From Pseudobutyrivibrio xylanivorans (lineage in GTDB: Bacteria; Bacillota; Clostridia; Lachnospirales; Lachnospiraceae): a DNA stretch of 64,000 nucleotides. Position numbers and translations under genes: made by a program. The stretch spans positions 806,001-870,000 of the forward strand of contig NZ_VTVE01000001.1 in assembly GCF_010906925.1 (NCBI RefSeq), read 5' to 3'. Positions 26,389 through 36,729 of the stretch are shown here, piece after piece (the stretch's first letter is position 1; each line of letters starts with the position of its first letter). Under the pieces are notes generated by a model. The model saw only the letters and a list, made by a program, of their open reading frames with translations, did not search any database and was not told the DNA's origin.

Positions 26389-29300
26389 ATGGACCAAATG
26401 GGATTCTTTGAAGTTTTCCCTAATATGAATACGGAGAGTGACTTAAGTACAGCTCTTAGTGATGCCACAATCACTAAGGTAAGTACAGGGCGCTCTAAAG
26501 ACGATATTCGTATATACGTTACTTTCAATACATTGATTCCAAAGCGCCGAATCTGGCATTTGGAAAAGTCTATTAAAAAACAGTTTTTCCCTAACAACGG
26601 AGTTACAATTCGTATATTCGAAGATTTTGACTTGTCTAGTCAGTATACTCCATCCAATCTTTTAAGTTCATACAACGATAGCATTTTAGAGGAGCTTGAG
26701 GAGAAGAGTGCTCTTCTTTTTAACATATATAAAAAGGCCGATTTGGATTTCCCAGAGAATGGTCATTTGACAGTTACCATAGAGGATACGTTAATAGGCA
26801 AGGAAAAGGAGCAGGAGCTTCACGATATGCTTTCTGCTATTTTAAATAGTCGTTGCCATCTAAATATGCCTATTGATTTTGAATACAAGGCACCTAAAAA
26901 GAGCAAATATCTTCAAAATGCTCAGATGGAAATTGAAAACAAGATTGCTGCTATCAATGCTCGTACTGCAGGTGCAGGACAGCAATCTGCTCCAGAAGAA
27001 AAAGAAGAGGCTAAACCTAAGCCTGAGGGCAAGAAATCTAAGGAAGAGCCTAAATCAGAAGAGCCTGAGAAGAAATTTGTTAGACCACTTACTAAATCTG
27101 ATGACCCAGATATTATTATGGGTAATGAGATTGTTGAAAATGCAACTCCTATGGAGGAGATTAATGGAGAGTTACTTGGACCAATTGTTATTCGTGGTCA
27201 GCTTACAGCTCTTGAATTTAGAGAGACTAAAAAGGGTGGCTACTTTGGTTCTGGTTCCATGACTGATTTTACAGATTCAATTTCTGTAAAGTTCTGGTTT
27301 GCTGACTTGGATCAGGGGAAGGAGTTTGAATCGCTATTTAAGGTAGGCGGATTCTACAAGGTTTCAGGTAAGCTGGATGATGACCAGTTTTCTAAGGAGC
27401 TTACTGTTGGCCGTATTAATGCAGTTCAAAAGATAAAAGATTTCAGAGTCGTTAGAACTGATACGGCTGTTGAAAAAAGAGTTGAGCTTCATTGCCATAC
27501 AAAGATGTCTGAGTTTGATGGTGTATCTGAGATTACATCTATTATTTCACGTGCTAAGGATTGGGGACACAAGGCGCTTGCTATTACAGACCATGGTGTG
27601 GTTCAGGCATTCTGTGATGCGGATCATATGAAGGGCCTTGGAGATTTCAAGGTTATTTATGGCTGTGAGATTTATCTTGTGGATGATACCAAGCTCATTG
27701 TTACCAATGACAAGGGGCAGAGCCTTCAGGATGAGTATGTTGTATTCGATATTGAGACAACTGGATTTAACCCTCGAAGCTGCAAGATTATCGAGATTGG
27801 CGCCGTAAAGATTGTTAATGGCGAGATAGTTGATAGATTTTCTGAGTTTGTTAATCCTCAGGTTCCAATTCCATATCGTATTACAGAGCTTACATCAATA
27901 AAGGATGAGATGGTCGAAAATGCTCCTACTATTGAGGAGATTCTTCCAAAGTTTATGGAATTCTGCAAGGGTACTGTGCTTGTTGCTCACAATGCAGGAT
28001 TTGATACAGGATTCATCAAATATAACTGTAAAAAGCTTGGATTAGACTATGATTACACCCATGTAGATACAGTTGAGGTGGCGAGATATTTGCATCCTCA
28101 TATGGCAAGATTTAATCTAGATGCTGTCTGCAAGGCTGAGAATCTTGTTAATGAGCATCATCATAGAGCTGTCGATGATGCAGAGGTTACTGCAAAAATC
28201 TGGAAGAAGTTCATAGAGAAGCTTGAAAACGAAAAGATTTATACTCTTACAGAGCTTAACGACCACAGCAAGCCAGGTCCAGAGCAGATTAAAAAGATGC
28301 GTGCTCATCATTGTATTGTACTTGCTAAAAATGATTTAGGACGTATTAATCTTTATAGATTGGTTTCAGAGTCTCATCTTAATTATTTCTCTAGATATCC
28401 TAGAGTGCCTAAGTCTCTCCTTACAGAGTGCAGAGAGGGACTTATAATAGGTTCTGCTTGTGAGGCAGGTGAGCTGTATGGTGCTATCATAGATGGTCGA
28501 GATGATTCTGAGATTGCTCGTATTGCAAATTACTATGATTATCTTGAAATACAGCCTGTAGGTAACAACGAATTCATGATTCGCTCAGACAAATATGAGG
28601 ACATTAATTCTGTTAAGGACTTACAGGAGATTAATAAGCAGATAGTAGCCTTAGGTGAAGAGTTTAATAAGCCTGTAGTAGCTACTTGTGATGTGCATTT
28701 CCTTGATCCAGAGGACGAAGTATATCGTCGTATCATTATGGCCAATAAGGGCTTTGATGATGCTGATCAGCAGGCTCCACTTTATCTACATTCTACCGAT
28801 GAGATGCTTGAGGAGTTTGCATACCTTGGACTTGCAAAGTCTCATGAGGTAGTTATTGAAAATACAAATAAGATTGCGGATATGTGCGAGTACATTCATC
28901 CAGTACGACCTGATAAGTGTCCTCCTGTAATCGAACACTCAGAAGAGGATTTGCGCCGTATTTGTGAGACTAGAGCTCATGAGGTATATGGCCCAGAGCT
29001 TCCTGAGATAGTTTCTGCCAGACTTGAAAGAGAGCTTAACTCTATCATTGGTAATGGATATTCCGTTATGTATATTATCGCTCAGAAGCTTGTTTGGAAG
29101 TCAAATGAGGATGGATATCTAGTAGGTTCCCGTGGTTCCGTTGGATCATCATTTGCAGCCACAATGGCCGGTATTACAGAGGTTAATCCATTGCCTCCAC
29201 ACTATAGATGTCCTAATTGTTTCTATGTGGATTTTGACGGACCAGAAGTAAAGGAAATAGTAAATCAGGGTCTATCAGGAGTGGATATGCCTGATAAGAT

Positions 29301-30831
29301 TTGTCCTAACTGTGGCAAGCCACTTGCCAAGGATGGATTTGATATTCCGTTTGAGACATTCCTTGGTTTCAAGGGAGATAAGGAGCCTGATATCGATTTG
29401 AACTTCTCAAATGAATATCAGTCAAAGGCTCATAAATATACTGAGGTTATTTTCGGTGAGGGCCAGACATTTAAGGCCGGTACTGTATCTACTCTTGCAG
29501 ATAAAAATGCCGTTGGATATGTTTTGAAATACTTTGAGAAGCGCGATATGAGAAAGCGTCGTGCTGAAAATGAGCGTATTGCAAAGGGCATTGAAGGGGT
29601 TAAATCTACTACTGGTCAGCATCCTGGTGGTGTAGTTGTTCTTCCAAATGGTGAGGATATTTACTCATTTACACCGGTGCAGCACCCTGCAAATAAGGAT
29701 ACAGATATTGTAACCACACACTTTGATTACCATAAAATCGATGCCAACCTTCTGAAGCTTGATATCTTAGGTCACTTGGATCCTACAATGATTAAGCGAC
29801 TTGAAGATTTGACAGGAATAGATGCCACTACAATTCCTTTTGATGATAAGGGGGTTATGTCATTGTTCCAGAGCACTGAGGCTCTTGGTATTACTCCTGA
29901 TGATATTATGGGCACTCCACTTGGAACACTTGGTATACCAGAGTTCGGTACTGATTTTGCCATGCAGATGCTTGTTGAGGCCAAGCCAAAGTATTTTACT
30001 GACTTGGTTCGAATAGCAGGTCTTGCCCATGGTACTGATGTATGGCTTGGAAATGCTCAGGATCTTATTCTAAGCGGCGTAGCCACTATCACAGAGGCTA
30101 TATGTACTCGAGATGATATTATGGTTTATTTGATTCACAAGGGACTTGATCCAGCTGAATCATTTACAATTATGGAGCGAGTGCGAAAGGGTATTGTAGC
30201 TAAGGGCAAATGTGATGAATGGCCTACTTATAAGCAGCACATGCAAGAGCATGGTGTACCTGATTGGTATATTGGTTCCTGCGAGAAGATTAAATACATG
30301 TTCCCTAAGGCCCATGCTGCAGCATATGTTATGATGGCTTGGCGAGTAGCATATTGTAAGATTAATTATCCTTTGGCATACTATGCAGCTTTCTTCTCAA
30401 TTAGAGCAGGTGGTTTTGATTATGAGAAATGTTGTATGGGTAAGGCCAGATGTGAGGCAGAGATTAAAAACTTAAAATCTCAGTCAGATTTATCTGCAAC
30501 AGACAAGGATGTGCTTATAGCACTTCGTCTTGTTCAGGAAATGTATGCCCGCGGATTTGAATTTTTACCTATGGACCTATACCAATCTGACTCAAGATAC
30601 TTTAAAATAGTAAATGGAAAGATACTTCCTCCGTTCAACTCACTTCCAGGAATGGGTGACAAGGCTGCAGAGCAGTTACAGATTGCTGCATCTCAAGGCA
30701 AGTTCCTGTCGCTGGATGATATTAAGGACAGAGGAAAGGTTTCACAGACAATACTTGATACAATGGTTGAGCTAGGCATTATCACAGATTTGCCTCAGTC
30801 TAACCAGCTTTCAATTTTTGACTTTACTTAA
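26389..30831 (+). CDS. polC: DNA polymerase III alpha subunit, PolC type
   Basis: PolC (1480 residues) is the replicative polymerase of low-GC Gram-positives. Order: N-terminal domain; an Ala/Glu/Lys linker (about 195-230); an OB domain; PHP domain (VELHCHTKMSEFDGVSEITS, near 365); an inserted DnaQ-like proofreading exonuclease (VVFDIETTGFNPRSCKIIEIG, near 450); the rest of PHP; the C-family polymerase core (GSRGSVGSSFAATMAG, and a Cys zinc cluster CPNCFYVDF with CPNCGKP); and the C-terminal region. It is slightly longer than Bacillus PolC. The start follows TTGGAG. The upstream 190 bp hold a large hairpin described separately. Confidence 0.98.
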   Translation: MDQMGFFEVFPNMNTESDLSTALSDATITKVSTGRSKDDIRIYVTFNTLIPKRRIWHLEKSIKKQFFPNNGVTIRIFEDFDLSSQYTPSNLLSSYNDSILEELEEKSALLFNIYKKADLDFPENGHLTVTIEDTLIGKEKEQELHDMLSAILNSRCHLNMPIDFEYKAPKKSKYLQNAQMEIENKIAAINARTAGAGQQSAPEEKEEAKPKPEGKKSKEEPKSEEPEKKFVRPLTKSDDPDIIMGNEIVENATPMEEINGELLGPIVIRGQLTALEFRETKKGGYFGSGSMTDFTDSISVKFWFADLDQGKEFESLFKVGGFYKVSGKLDDDQFSKELTVGRINAVQKIKDFRVVRTDTAVEKRVELHCHTKMSEFDGVSEITSIISRAKDWGHKALAITDHGVVQAFCDADHMKGLGDFKVIYGCEIYLVDDTKLIVTNDKGQSLQDEYVVFDIETTGFNPRSCKIIEIGAVKIVNGEIVDRFSEFVNPQVPIPYRITELTSIKDEMVENAPTIEEILPKFMEFCKGTVLVAHNAGFDTGFIKYNCKKLGLDYDYTHVDTVEVARYLHPHMARFNLDAVCKAENLVNEHHHRAVDDAEVTAKIWKKFIEKLENEKIYTLTELNDHSKPGPEQIKKMRAHHCIVLAKNDLGRINLYRLVSESHLNYFSRYPRVPKSLLTECREGLIIGSACEAGELYGAIIDGRDDSEIARIANYYDYLEIQPVGNNEFMIRSDKYEDINSVKDLQEINKQIVALGEEFNKPVVATCDVHFLDPEDEVYRRIIMANKGFDDADQQAPLYLHSTDEMLEEFAYLGLAKSHEVVIENTNKIADMCEYIHPVRPDKCPPVIEHSEEDLRRICETRAHEVYGPELPEIVSARLERELNSIIGNGYSVMYIIAQKLVWKSNEDGYLVGSRGSVGSSFAATMAGITEVNPLPPHYRCPNCFYVDFDGPEVKEIVNQGLSGVDMPDKICPNCGKPLAKDGFDIPFETFLGFKGDKEPDIDLNFSNEYQSKAHKYTEVIFGEGQTFKAGTVSTLADKNAVGYVLKYFEKRDMRKRRAENERIAKGIEGVKSTTGQHPGGVVVLPNGEDIYSFTPVQHPANKDTDIVTTHFDYHKIDANLLKLDILGHLDPTMIKRLEDLTGIDATTIPFDDKGVMSLFQSTEALGITPDDIMGTPLGTLGIPEFGTDFAMQMLVEAKPKYFTDLVRIAGLAHGTDVWLGNAQDLILSGVATITEAICTRDDIMVYLIHKGLDPAESFTIMERVRKGIVAKGKCDEWPTYKQHMQEHGVPDWYIGSCEKIKYMFPKAHAAAYVMMAWRVAYCKINYPLAYYAAFFSIRAGGFDYEKCCMGKARCEAEIKNLKSQSDLSATDKDVLIALRLVQEMYARGFEFLPMDLYQSDSRYFKIVNGKILPPFNSLPGMGDKAAEQLQIAASQGKFLSLDDIKDRGKVSQTILDTMVELGIITDLPQSNQLSIFDFT

Positions 30832-30855
30832 TCTTTTCAAGGGGAGGGCTGTACA

Positions 30856-31869
30856 ATGAAGGTACTACGAAGGGTTATTGTAATTTTAGTTGTTTTAGGT
30901 ATTGCAGGTGGTTTAGCATATTACAAATACATTAACACCGTTACTCGGTTTAATGAGCCAGGGACCAATGGTAACACCGTTGGTAATCTCTATGGCAATG
31001 GTCTGTTCTGCGAATATGATGGAGTGGTATATTTTGCTAATCCTAACGACGGAAGTAGACTTTATAAGATGAATCCAGACGAGAGTGATATTGATATTGT
31101 AAATGGCGATTCAGTTTATTTTTTAAATTCTGATGAGCACTATGTTTATTACAGTAGAAATAAAAGTAACTCTAGTTATGGTGGCTTTGACGTCAATGCG
31201 AACAGCTTGTGCCGCATGGCTAAGCGCAATGGTAAGATAGTTCTTCTTGATGTTGATGACTGCAATGCATGTTCATTAGCCGGCAACAGAATTGTTTACT
31301 ATCATTATGATCCTGAGGAGGCTACCACTCTTTACATAGTTGGCATTGATGGTAAGGACAAGCAGCAGCTTTCAGATTCATCTATTGATCCTAGATGTAT
31401 GGTGGGAGAAAAGCTATATTACTCTGGAGTAGAGCATGATCATAATCTTCATGCCATGAATCTTGATACTAAGGATTCTTCATTTGTTTCAGATAAGAAT
31501 CTTTGGATGCCTATGATAATTGGCGATACACTTTATTACATGAATCTTGATGACAAGGAAAGAGTATATAGCGCACCTTTATCTGGTGGTGATGGTACTA
31601 TGGTTACTCAGTATGGTACATCAGGTTATAATATTTCAGGCAATTACCTATACTATCAATCTATAAAAGGCAATCCAGACGGACTGTACCGTGTAGATTT
31701 GACATCTGGTGCTGAAGTATTATTGGCAGAGGGACAGTATAATAATATTAATATTACCAGCGAATATGTTTATTTCGCAGACTTTTTTTCAGGAACTACA
31801 TTCCATGTTAAAAATGGAGGAACACAGGTAGGAATATTTGATCCACCGATAATTGAACTCAAAGAATAG
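30856..31869 (+). CDS. Membrane-anchored beta-propeller-like protein (DUF5050-type)
   Basis: The protein (337 residues) has one N-terminal membrane helix (VIVILVVLGIAGGLAYY) and a long extracytoplasmic region. That region is built from repeats of the type ..YFANPNDGSRLYKMNPDESD.., ..YYSGVEHDHNLHAMNLD.. and ..YYQSIKGNPDGLYRVDL... These repeats match the propeller-like DUF5050 family common in clostridia; assignment is by pattern. Function is unknown. It follows polC by 24 bp with a strong GGGGAGGG site and ends 7 bp before pheA. Confidence 0.75.
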   Translation: MKVLRRVIVILVVLGIAGGLAYYKYINTVTRFNEPGTNGNTVGNLYGNGLFCEYDGVVYFANPNDGSRLYKMNPDESDIDIVNGDSVYFLNSDEHYVYYSRNKSNSSYGGFDVNANSLCRMAKRNGKIVLLDVDDCNACSLAGNRIVYYHYDPEEATTLYIVGIDGKDKQQLSDSSIDPRCMVGEKLYYSGVEHDHNLHAMNLDTKDSSFVSDKNLWMPMIIGDTLYYMNLDDKERVYSAPLSGGDGTMVTQYGTSGYNISGNYLYYQSIKGNPDGLYRVDLTSGAEVLLAEGQYNNINITSEYVYFADFFSGTTFHVKNGGTQVGIFDPPIIELKE

Positions 31870-31876
31870 GAGCAAC

Positions 31877-33013
31877 ATGAGAGACTTAGCGGACATTAGA
31901 GAAGAAATCGATTCAGTAGACAAGGGAATTTTAGAACTATTTTTAAAGCGTATGGAACTTGCTTGTCAGGTGGCTGAATACAAGATTTCTACAGGCAAAA
32001 AGGTTTACGACAAAAAGCGTGAGGAGGAAAAGCTGGATAAATTATCATCATTTGTATCAGATGATTTTTATGTTCAGGCAGTTCGCGAGTTATATACTCA
32101 GATAATGTCTATCAGCCGTAAAAAGCAGTTTGCTATTTTACGTGACAATGGATTTAGCTTTGATTCTGGATTTAAGAGAGTTGATGATTTTGATTTTTCT
32201 GATTCTATAGTATGCTTTCAGGGTGTTGAGGGAGCCTATTCTCAGATAGCGATGGATGAGTTTTTTAAAGGTAAGATGAAATCCAGCTTTCATGTAGATG
32301 CCTGGCGAGATGCAATGGAGGCCATTGTCAATGGTGAGGCTGACTATGCAGTACTTCCAATTGAGAACAGTCTTGCAGGCTCTATAGAAGAGAATTTTGA
32401 TTTACTTTCTGAATACAATGTTGCAATTGTAGGTGAGCAGATTTTAAAAGTTGAGCATGCTCTTCTTGGTCTTAAGGGTGCCAAAATAGAAGATATCAAA
32501 ACTGTATATTCTCACGCAAAGGCTATTGCCCAGTGTGATGAGTATATTCGCACTCAGCATATGGATTGGGATGTTAAAAACCTCCATAACACTGCGGCTA
32601 GTGCTAGGAAGATTCGAGATGATCAGGATATTACACAGGCAGCTATCGGCAGCATTTTAAATTGCAAACTTTATGACCTTGAGGTTTTAGAGGAGAGCAT
32701 TCAAGACAATAAAGAAAACGAAACTAGATTTATTATTGTTTCAAAGGATAAAAAGTACAAGGCTACAGCATCTCATATTACCCTTTGCTTTGAGATTCCT
32801 CATGAGCCAGGTAGCCTCTATAGAGTATTATCAAATCTCATGTTCAATGGAATAAATATGAATAGAATTGAGTCTAGACCAATTAAGGGGGTTAATTGGC
32901 AATATAGATTCTTTATAGATATCGATGGCAATCTCAATGATGAGGCCGTTTTAAATGTCCTTACAGGACTTCAAGAGGAGTGTGTTAGCCTTAGGGTTTT
33001 GGGAAATTATTAA
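31877..33013 (+). CDS. pheA: Bifunctional chorismate mutase / prephenate dehydratase (P-protein)
   Basis: This enzyme (378 residues) turns chorismate into prephenate and then phenylpyruvate for phenylalanine synthesis. Domains: AroQ chorismate mutase (LADIREEIDSVDKGILELF, about 1-90), prephenate dehydratase (FQGVEGAYSQIA, then VLPIENSLAGSIEENFDLL; about 108-285), and a C-terminal ACT domain with FEIPHEPGSLYRVLSNL and ESRPIKG for Phe feedback inhibition. The ATG at 31877 is preceded by AGGAG; an earlier in-frame start overlaps the previous gene. Being the AroQ-fused form is typical for Lachnospiraceae. Confidence 0.95.
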   Translation: MRDLADIREEIDSVDKGILELFLKRMELACQVAEYKISTGKKVYDKKREEEKLDKLSSFVSDDFYVQAVRELYTQIMSISRKKQFAILRDNGFSFDSGFKRVDDFDFSDSIVCFQGVEGAYSQIAMDEFFKGKMKSSFHVDAWRDAMEAIVNGEADYAVLPIENSLAGSIEENFDLLSEYNVAIVGEQILKVEHALLGLKGAKIEDIKTVYSHAKAIAQCDEYIRTQHMDWDVKNLHNTAASARKIRDDQDITQAAIGSILNCKLYDLEVLEESIQDNKENETRFIIVSKDKKYKATASHITLCFEIPHEPGSLYRVLSNLMFNGINMNRIESRPIKGVNWQYRFFIDIDGNLNDEAVLNVLTGLQEECVSLRVLGNY

Positions 33014-33033
33014 TAATTATTGTGGGGGTTTAA

Positions 33034-34551
33034 ATGAAATTATTTGCTAGCATTTATATTGGGACTTATGAGACCACTCTAAAGGTTTTTGAGGTGGTTA
33101 AGCAAAAGGGTGCAAAGACAATAGATGTTCAGAAGATTCAGTCAGATATTATCAAGGATATCCTTAGCAAGGGGATGATTCTGCCTGAGACAGTTGACAA
33201 ACTATGTCGTATTTTAAATGATATGAAGCGCACTATAGAGGGATATAAGGTAGACGCTTTTTCTGTAGTAGCAGGTCCTAATATTCGCCAGGCGTCTAAT
33301 GATTTAGTGGTTCTTGAGCAGATTAAAATGCGCACGGGATTTAGCCCTATAGTTCTGTCCAACTCTGAGCAGAGATTTTTAGGATATCAGGCTGTGGCAT
33401 CCACAGAAAATTTTGATGAATTAATCAGCGACTCCGCCGTACTTGTAGATGTAGGTGGAGTTTCTTTGCAAATTACCCTTTTCTCAAAGGGTAAGATTAT
33501 CACTACTCAGCATCTTTCTTTGGGTACAGTTTCTATCAACGAAAATTTAAGAAAGCTTGGTTCTACTTCAGGCAATTCATTGGAGCAGACTTATGAGATG
33601 ATGTATAAAGAGCTGGATGTTTTTAAGACTATGTTTCTTAGAGATATTGAGCCTAAGTACATGATTCTTTTTGGCGTTCAGGTAAATAGTATTACAGAGC
33701 GTATATCTAGTTTTTCATCTAAGAGTATAAAAACAGAAGAGTATCTTGATTGTTTAAATAAAATTAATAGACAGTACATTAAGAGATTTGATGATAGCAA
33801 TGATATCTATCTTGATAATGAAAATGTAATTGAGCCTGTAGTAATGCTTTATAAGGCATTGGCTGAGACTCTCAATCCGGCGATGGTATTTGCCCCAGGT
33901 GTATCTGTAGCTGAGGGCATGATGTACAACCATAGCTATCAAAAGAAATGGCTAGTTTCAAAGCATGATTTTGATAATGATATCATCACTGCAGCATGGT
34001 CAATTGCCAAGCGATATGGCAGTTATCAGCCTCATCTCAAGGCACTTTATCGACTCTCTGGGGAGATATTTGATGCCATGAAAAAATACCATGGACTTAC
34101 AAAGCGCCATAGGGTATTGATGGAATGTATTGCCATCTTACATGATTGCGGCAAGTACATTAGTCTTGCGGAGGCCTCTAGTTGTTCATACACCATAATT
34201 ATGGCATCAGAGATATTGGGACTGACTCATAAGGAACGAGAGCTTATTGCAAGTACTGTAGAGTTTAATCGCAAGCCAGTGGAGCCTTATGACAATATGT
34301 CAGATAGATTTACTCAGGATGAGTATTTAACTATTTTAAAGCTCCTTGCAATCCTAAAGGTTGCAAATGCCCTTGATAGATCACATAAGCAGAAAATAAA
34401 AAATGTATCTATGAAAGTAAAGGACAATGAGCTTGTAATTAATATCGAGGCTAATAGTTCTCTTGCTCTTGAAAAGGGTCTTTTTACTAAAAATGCTAGT
34501 TATTTTCAGGAAATATTTGGTATCAAACCAGTGCTTAGAGAAAAGCAGTAA
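33034..34551 (+). CDS. ppx: Exopolyphosphatase, Ppx/GppA family with C-terminal HD domain
   Basis: The protein (505 residues) has an ASKHA-fold Ppx/GppA domain (SVVAGPNIRQASND, VLVDVGGVSLQITLFSKG) and a C-terminal HD-type domain (HRVLMECIAILHDCGKYIS, about residues 360-375). Enzymes of this family hydrolyse polyphosphate or pppGpp. The next gene, 12 bp on, encodes polyphosphate kinase, which favours polyphosphate turnover. The N-terminus, ASIYIGTYETTLKVFEVVKQ, is a divergent form of the family's usual ATP-site start, so substrate choice is not certain. Confidence 0.88.
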   Translation: MKLFASIYIGTYETTLKVFEVVKQKGAKTIDVQKIQSDIIKDILSKGMILPETVDKLCRILNDMKRTIEGYKVDAFSVVAGPNIRQASNDLVVLEQIKMRTGFSPIVLSNSEQRFLGYQAVASTENFDELISDSAVLVDVGGVSLQITLFSKGKIITTQHLSLGTVSINENLRKLGSTSGNSLEQTYEMMYKELDVFKTMFLRDIEPKYMILFGVQVNSITERISSFSSKSIKTEEYLDCLNKINRQYIKRFDDSNDIYLDNENVIEPVVMLYKALAETLNPAMVFAPGVSVAEGMMYNHSYQKKWLVSKHDFDNDIITAAWSIAKRYGSYQPHLKALYRLSGEIFDAMKKYHGLTKRHRVLMECIAILHDCGKYISLAEASSCSYTIIMASEILGLTHKERELIASTVEFNRKPVEPYDNMSDRFTQDEYLTILKLLAILKVANALDRSHKQKIKNVSMKVKDNELVINIEANSSLALEKGLFTKNASYFQEIFGIKPVLREKQ

Positions 34552-34563
34552 ATAGGTGGGATT

Positions 34564-36729
34564 ATGAAGACAAAGGTTAATATTTCAGACTTTAAGAATT
34601 TTGATAATAGAGAATTAAGCTGGTTAAAATTTGAGCAGCGTGTTTTAAACGAGGCCACCAACAAGGAGCTTCCAATTTTGGAACGCCTAAAATTTGTCTC
34701 TATTACATCTTCGAATTTAGATGAGTTTTTTATGGTAAGGGTTGCCTCTTTGAAGGATATGGAGCATGCAGGCTACACTAAGCCAGATATAGCAGGCATG
34801 ACACCTACGGAGCAGCTTGTTTTAATTAATGAGAAAACGAGAGAGCTTGTTGATTTTCAGTATAGTACCTTCAGTCGCAGTCTTATGCCTATATTAAAGG
34901 AAAAAGGCATTCTTATTTACGATAAATATGAGGATTTAAATGCTGAACAGCTTAAGTATGTTGATTCATTTTTTATGAGTCAGGTGTATCCGGTACTTAC
35001 ACCTATGGCATTCGATGCATCAAGACCATTTCCTCTTATTAGGAATAAGTCATTAAATATTGCAGCCTTAATTGAAAAGAAAAAGGATGCACTTGTAGCT
35101 GGCTCTAATAATGATGATGTTGAGTTCGCAACAGTTCAGGTGCCTTCTGTTCTTCCAAGATTTATATCCCTTCCTTCTGACGAGGGCAAGCATGATTGCT
35201 TTATTCTTTTAGAGCAGATTATTGAACGCAACATGGATAAGCTGTTTTTAAACTACAATGTTGTGGCAGCATCTCCTTATCGTATTATGCGTAATGCTGA
35301 CTTTTCTATTGATGAGGAGGGGGCAGAGGATTTACTTCGCGAGATTGAAAAGCAGATTAAATCTCGCCAATGGGGCGAGGTTATTCGCCTTGAGGTGGAG
35401 TCCTCAATTAACAAAAAGCTTCTTGCTATTTTGAAAAAGAACCTAGGGGTAAATGAAATTGATATCTACAAAATAAAGGGACCTATTGATTTGACATTCC
35501 TTATGAAGCTATACGGAATAGAAGGTCATAGTGAACTTAGGTCCCCTAGTTTTAAGCCACAGGACAACCCGAGGCTTAAGCCAGGAGAGAAGATATTTGA
35601 TGAAATAAAAAAAGGAGATATTCTTTTACATCATCCTTATGAGACCTTTGATCCAGTTGTGGATTTTATAGCTCAAGCAGCTTTTGATCCGCAGGTATTG
35701 GCAATAAAGCAGACACTTTATCGCGTCAGTGGTAATTCACCTATTATTGCAAGCCTTGCCCACGCTGCTGAAAATGGCAAGCAGGTTACTGTATTAGTTG
35801 AACTTAAGGCTAGATTTGATGAGGAAAATAATATTATCTGGGCTAAGAAGCTTGAAAAGGCTGGATGCCATGTTATCTACGGCTTGGTTGGTCTAAAGAC
35901 ACATTGTAAGATAGCCCTTGTTGTTCGTAGAGAAGAGGATGGTATTAAGCGATATGTACACCTTGGCACTGGAAATTACAACGATTCAACTGCCAAGCTT
36001 TATACTGACTGTGGAATGCTCACTTGTCAGGATTCCTATGGAGAGGATGCAACTGCTGTATTCAATATGCTTTCTGGCTATTCTGAGCCTGCTGCTTGGA
36101 ACAAGCTTGTAGTGGCACCACTTTGGCTTAGAGATACATTTGTTGCTTTGATTAACAGAGAGATTGCGCATGCTAAGGATGGAAAAGAGGCTGCTATTAT
36201 TGCCAAAATGAATTCCCTATGCGACAAAGAGATAATAGAAAAGCTTTATGAGGCAAGTAATGCAGGAGTTAAAATCCAACTTATAGTTAGAGGCATTTGC
36301 TGTCTTAAGACTGGTATTCCTGGTGTAAGTGAAAATATTAAGGTTACATCTATTGTGGGAACATACCTAGAGCATGCCCGTATCTTTTATTTCTATAACA
36401 ATGGTGCAGAAAATATTTATATGGGTTCTGCAGATTGGATGCCTCGAAATCTTGATAGAAGAGTTGAGATTATTTTCCCTGTTGAGGATCAGGTTTTAAA
36501 GGCAAAGGTAAAACATATTTTAGATGTACAACTGGCTGATACACTTAAGGCTTACGAGATGACAGATGAGGCAAATTATGTTAAAGTAAAACCTCAAAGA
36601 GGTAAGAAGCCTGTGGGTGCACAGGATACATTCTGTAAAGAGGCTAAAAAGATTAATGAGCAAGAGATAAACTTCTACCAAAGTAGGACGTTTATCCCTC
36701 GACTTGCCAATGAGGTTTTTGATGAATAA
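34564..36729 (+). CDS. ppk1: Polyphosphate kinase 1
   Basis: PPK1 (721 residues) reversibly makes polyphosphate from ATP. The N domain starts NRELSWLKFEQRVLNEA. The head domain follows, and then the two phospholipase D-like catalytic domains. The phospho-acceptor His lies in GLKTHCKIALVVRREE, and the conserved RYVHLGTGNYNDSTAKLYTD follows. SADWMPRNLDRRVEIIFPV marks the C-terminal active-site half. It is full length. Its last seven bases overlap the start of the HAD gene. Confidence 0.97.
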   Translation: MKTKVNISDFKNFDNRELSWLKFEQRVLNEATNKELPILERLKFVSITSSNLDEFFMVRVASLKDMEHAGYTKPDIAGMTPTEQLVLINEKTRELVDFQYSTFSRSLMPILKEKGILIYDKYEDLNAEQLKYVDSFFMSQVYPVLTPMAFDASRPFPLIRNKSLNIAALIEKKKDALVAGSNNDDVEFATVQVPSVLPRFISLPSDEGKHDCFILLEQIIERNMDKLFLNYNVVAASPYRIMRNADFSIDEEGAEDLLREIEKQIKSRQWGEVIRLEVESSINKKLLAILKKNLGVNEIDIYKIKGPIDLTFLMKLYGIEGHSELRSPSFKPQDNPRLKPGEKIFDEIKKGDILLHHPYETFDPVVDFIAQAAFDPQVLAIKQTLYRVSGNSPIIASLAHAAENGKQVTVLVELKARFDEENNIIWAKKLEKAGCHVIYGLVGLKTHCKIALVVRREEDGIKRYVHLGTGNYNDSTAKLYTDCGMLTCQDSYGEDATAVFNMLSGYSEPAAWNKLVVAPLWLRDTFVALINREIAHAKDGKEAAIIAKMNSLCDKEIIEKLYEASNAGVKIQLIVRGICCLKTGIPGVSENIKVTSIVGTYLEHARIFYFYNNGAENIYMGSADWMPRNLDRRVEIIFPVEDQVLKAKVKHILDVQLADTLKAYEMTDEANYVKVKPQRGKKPVGAQDTFCKEAKKINEQEINFYQSRTFIPRLANEVFDE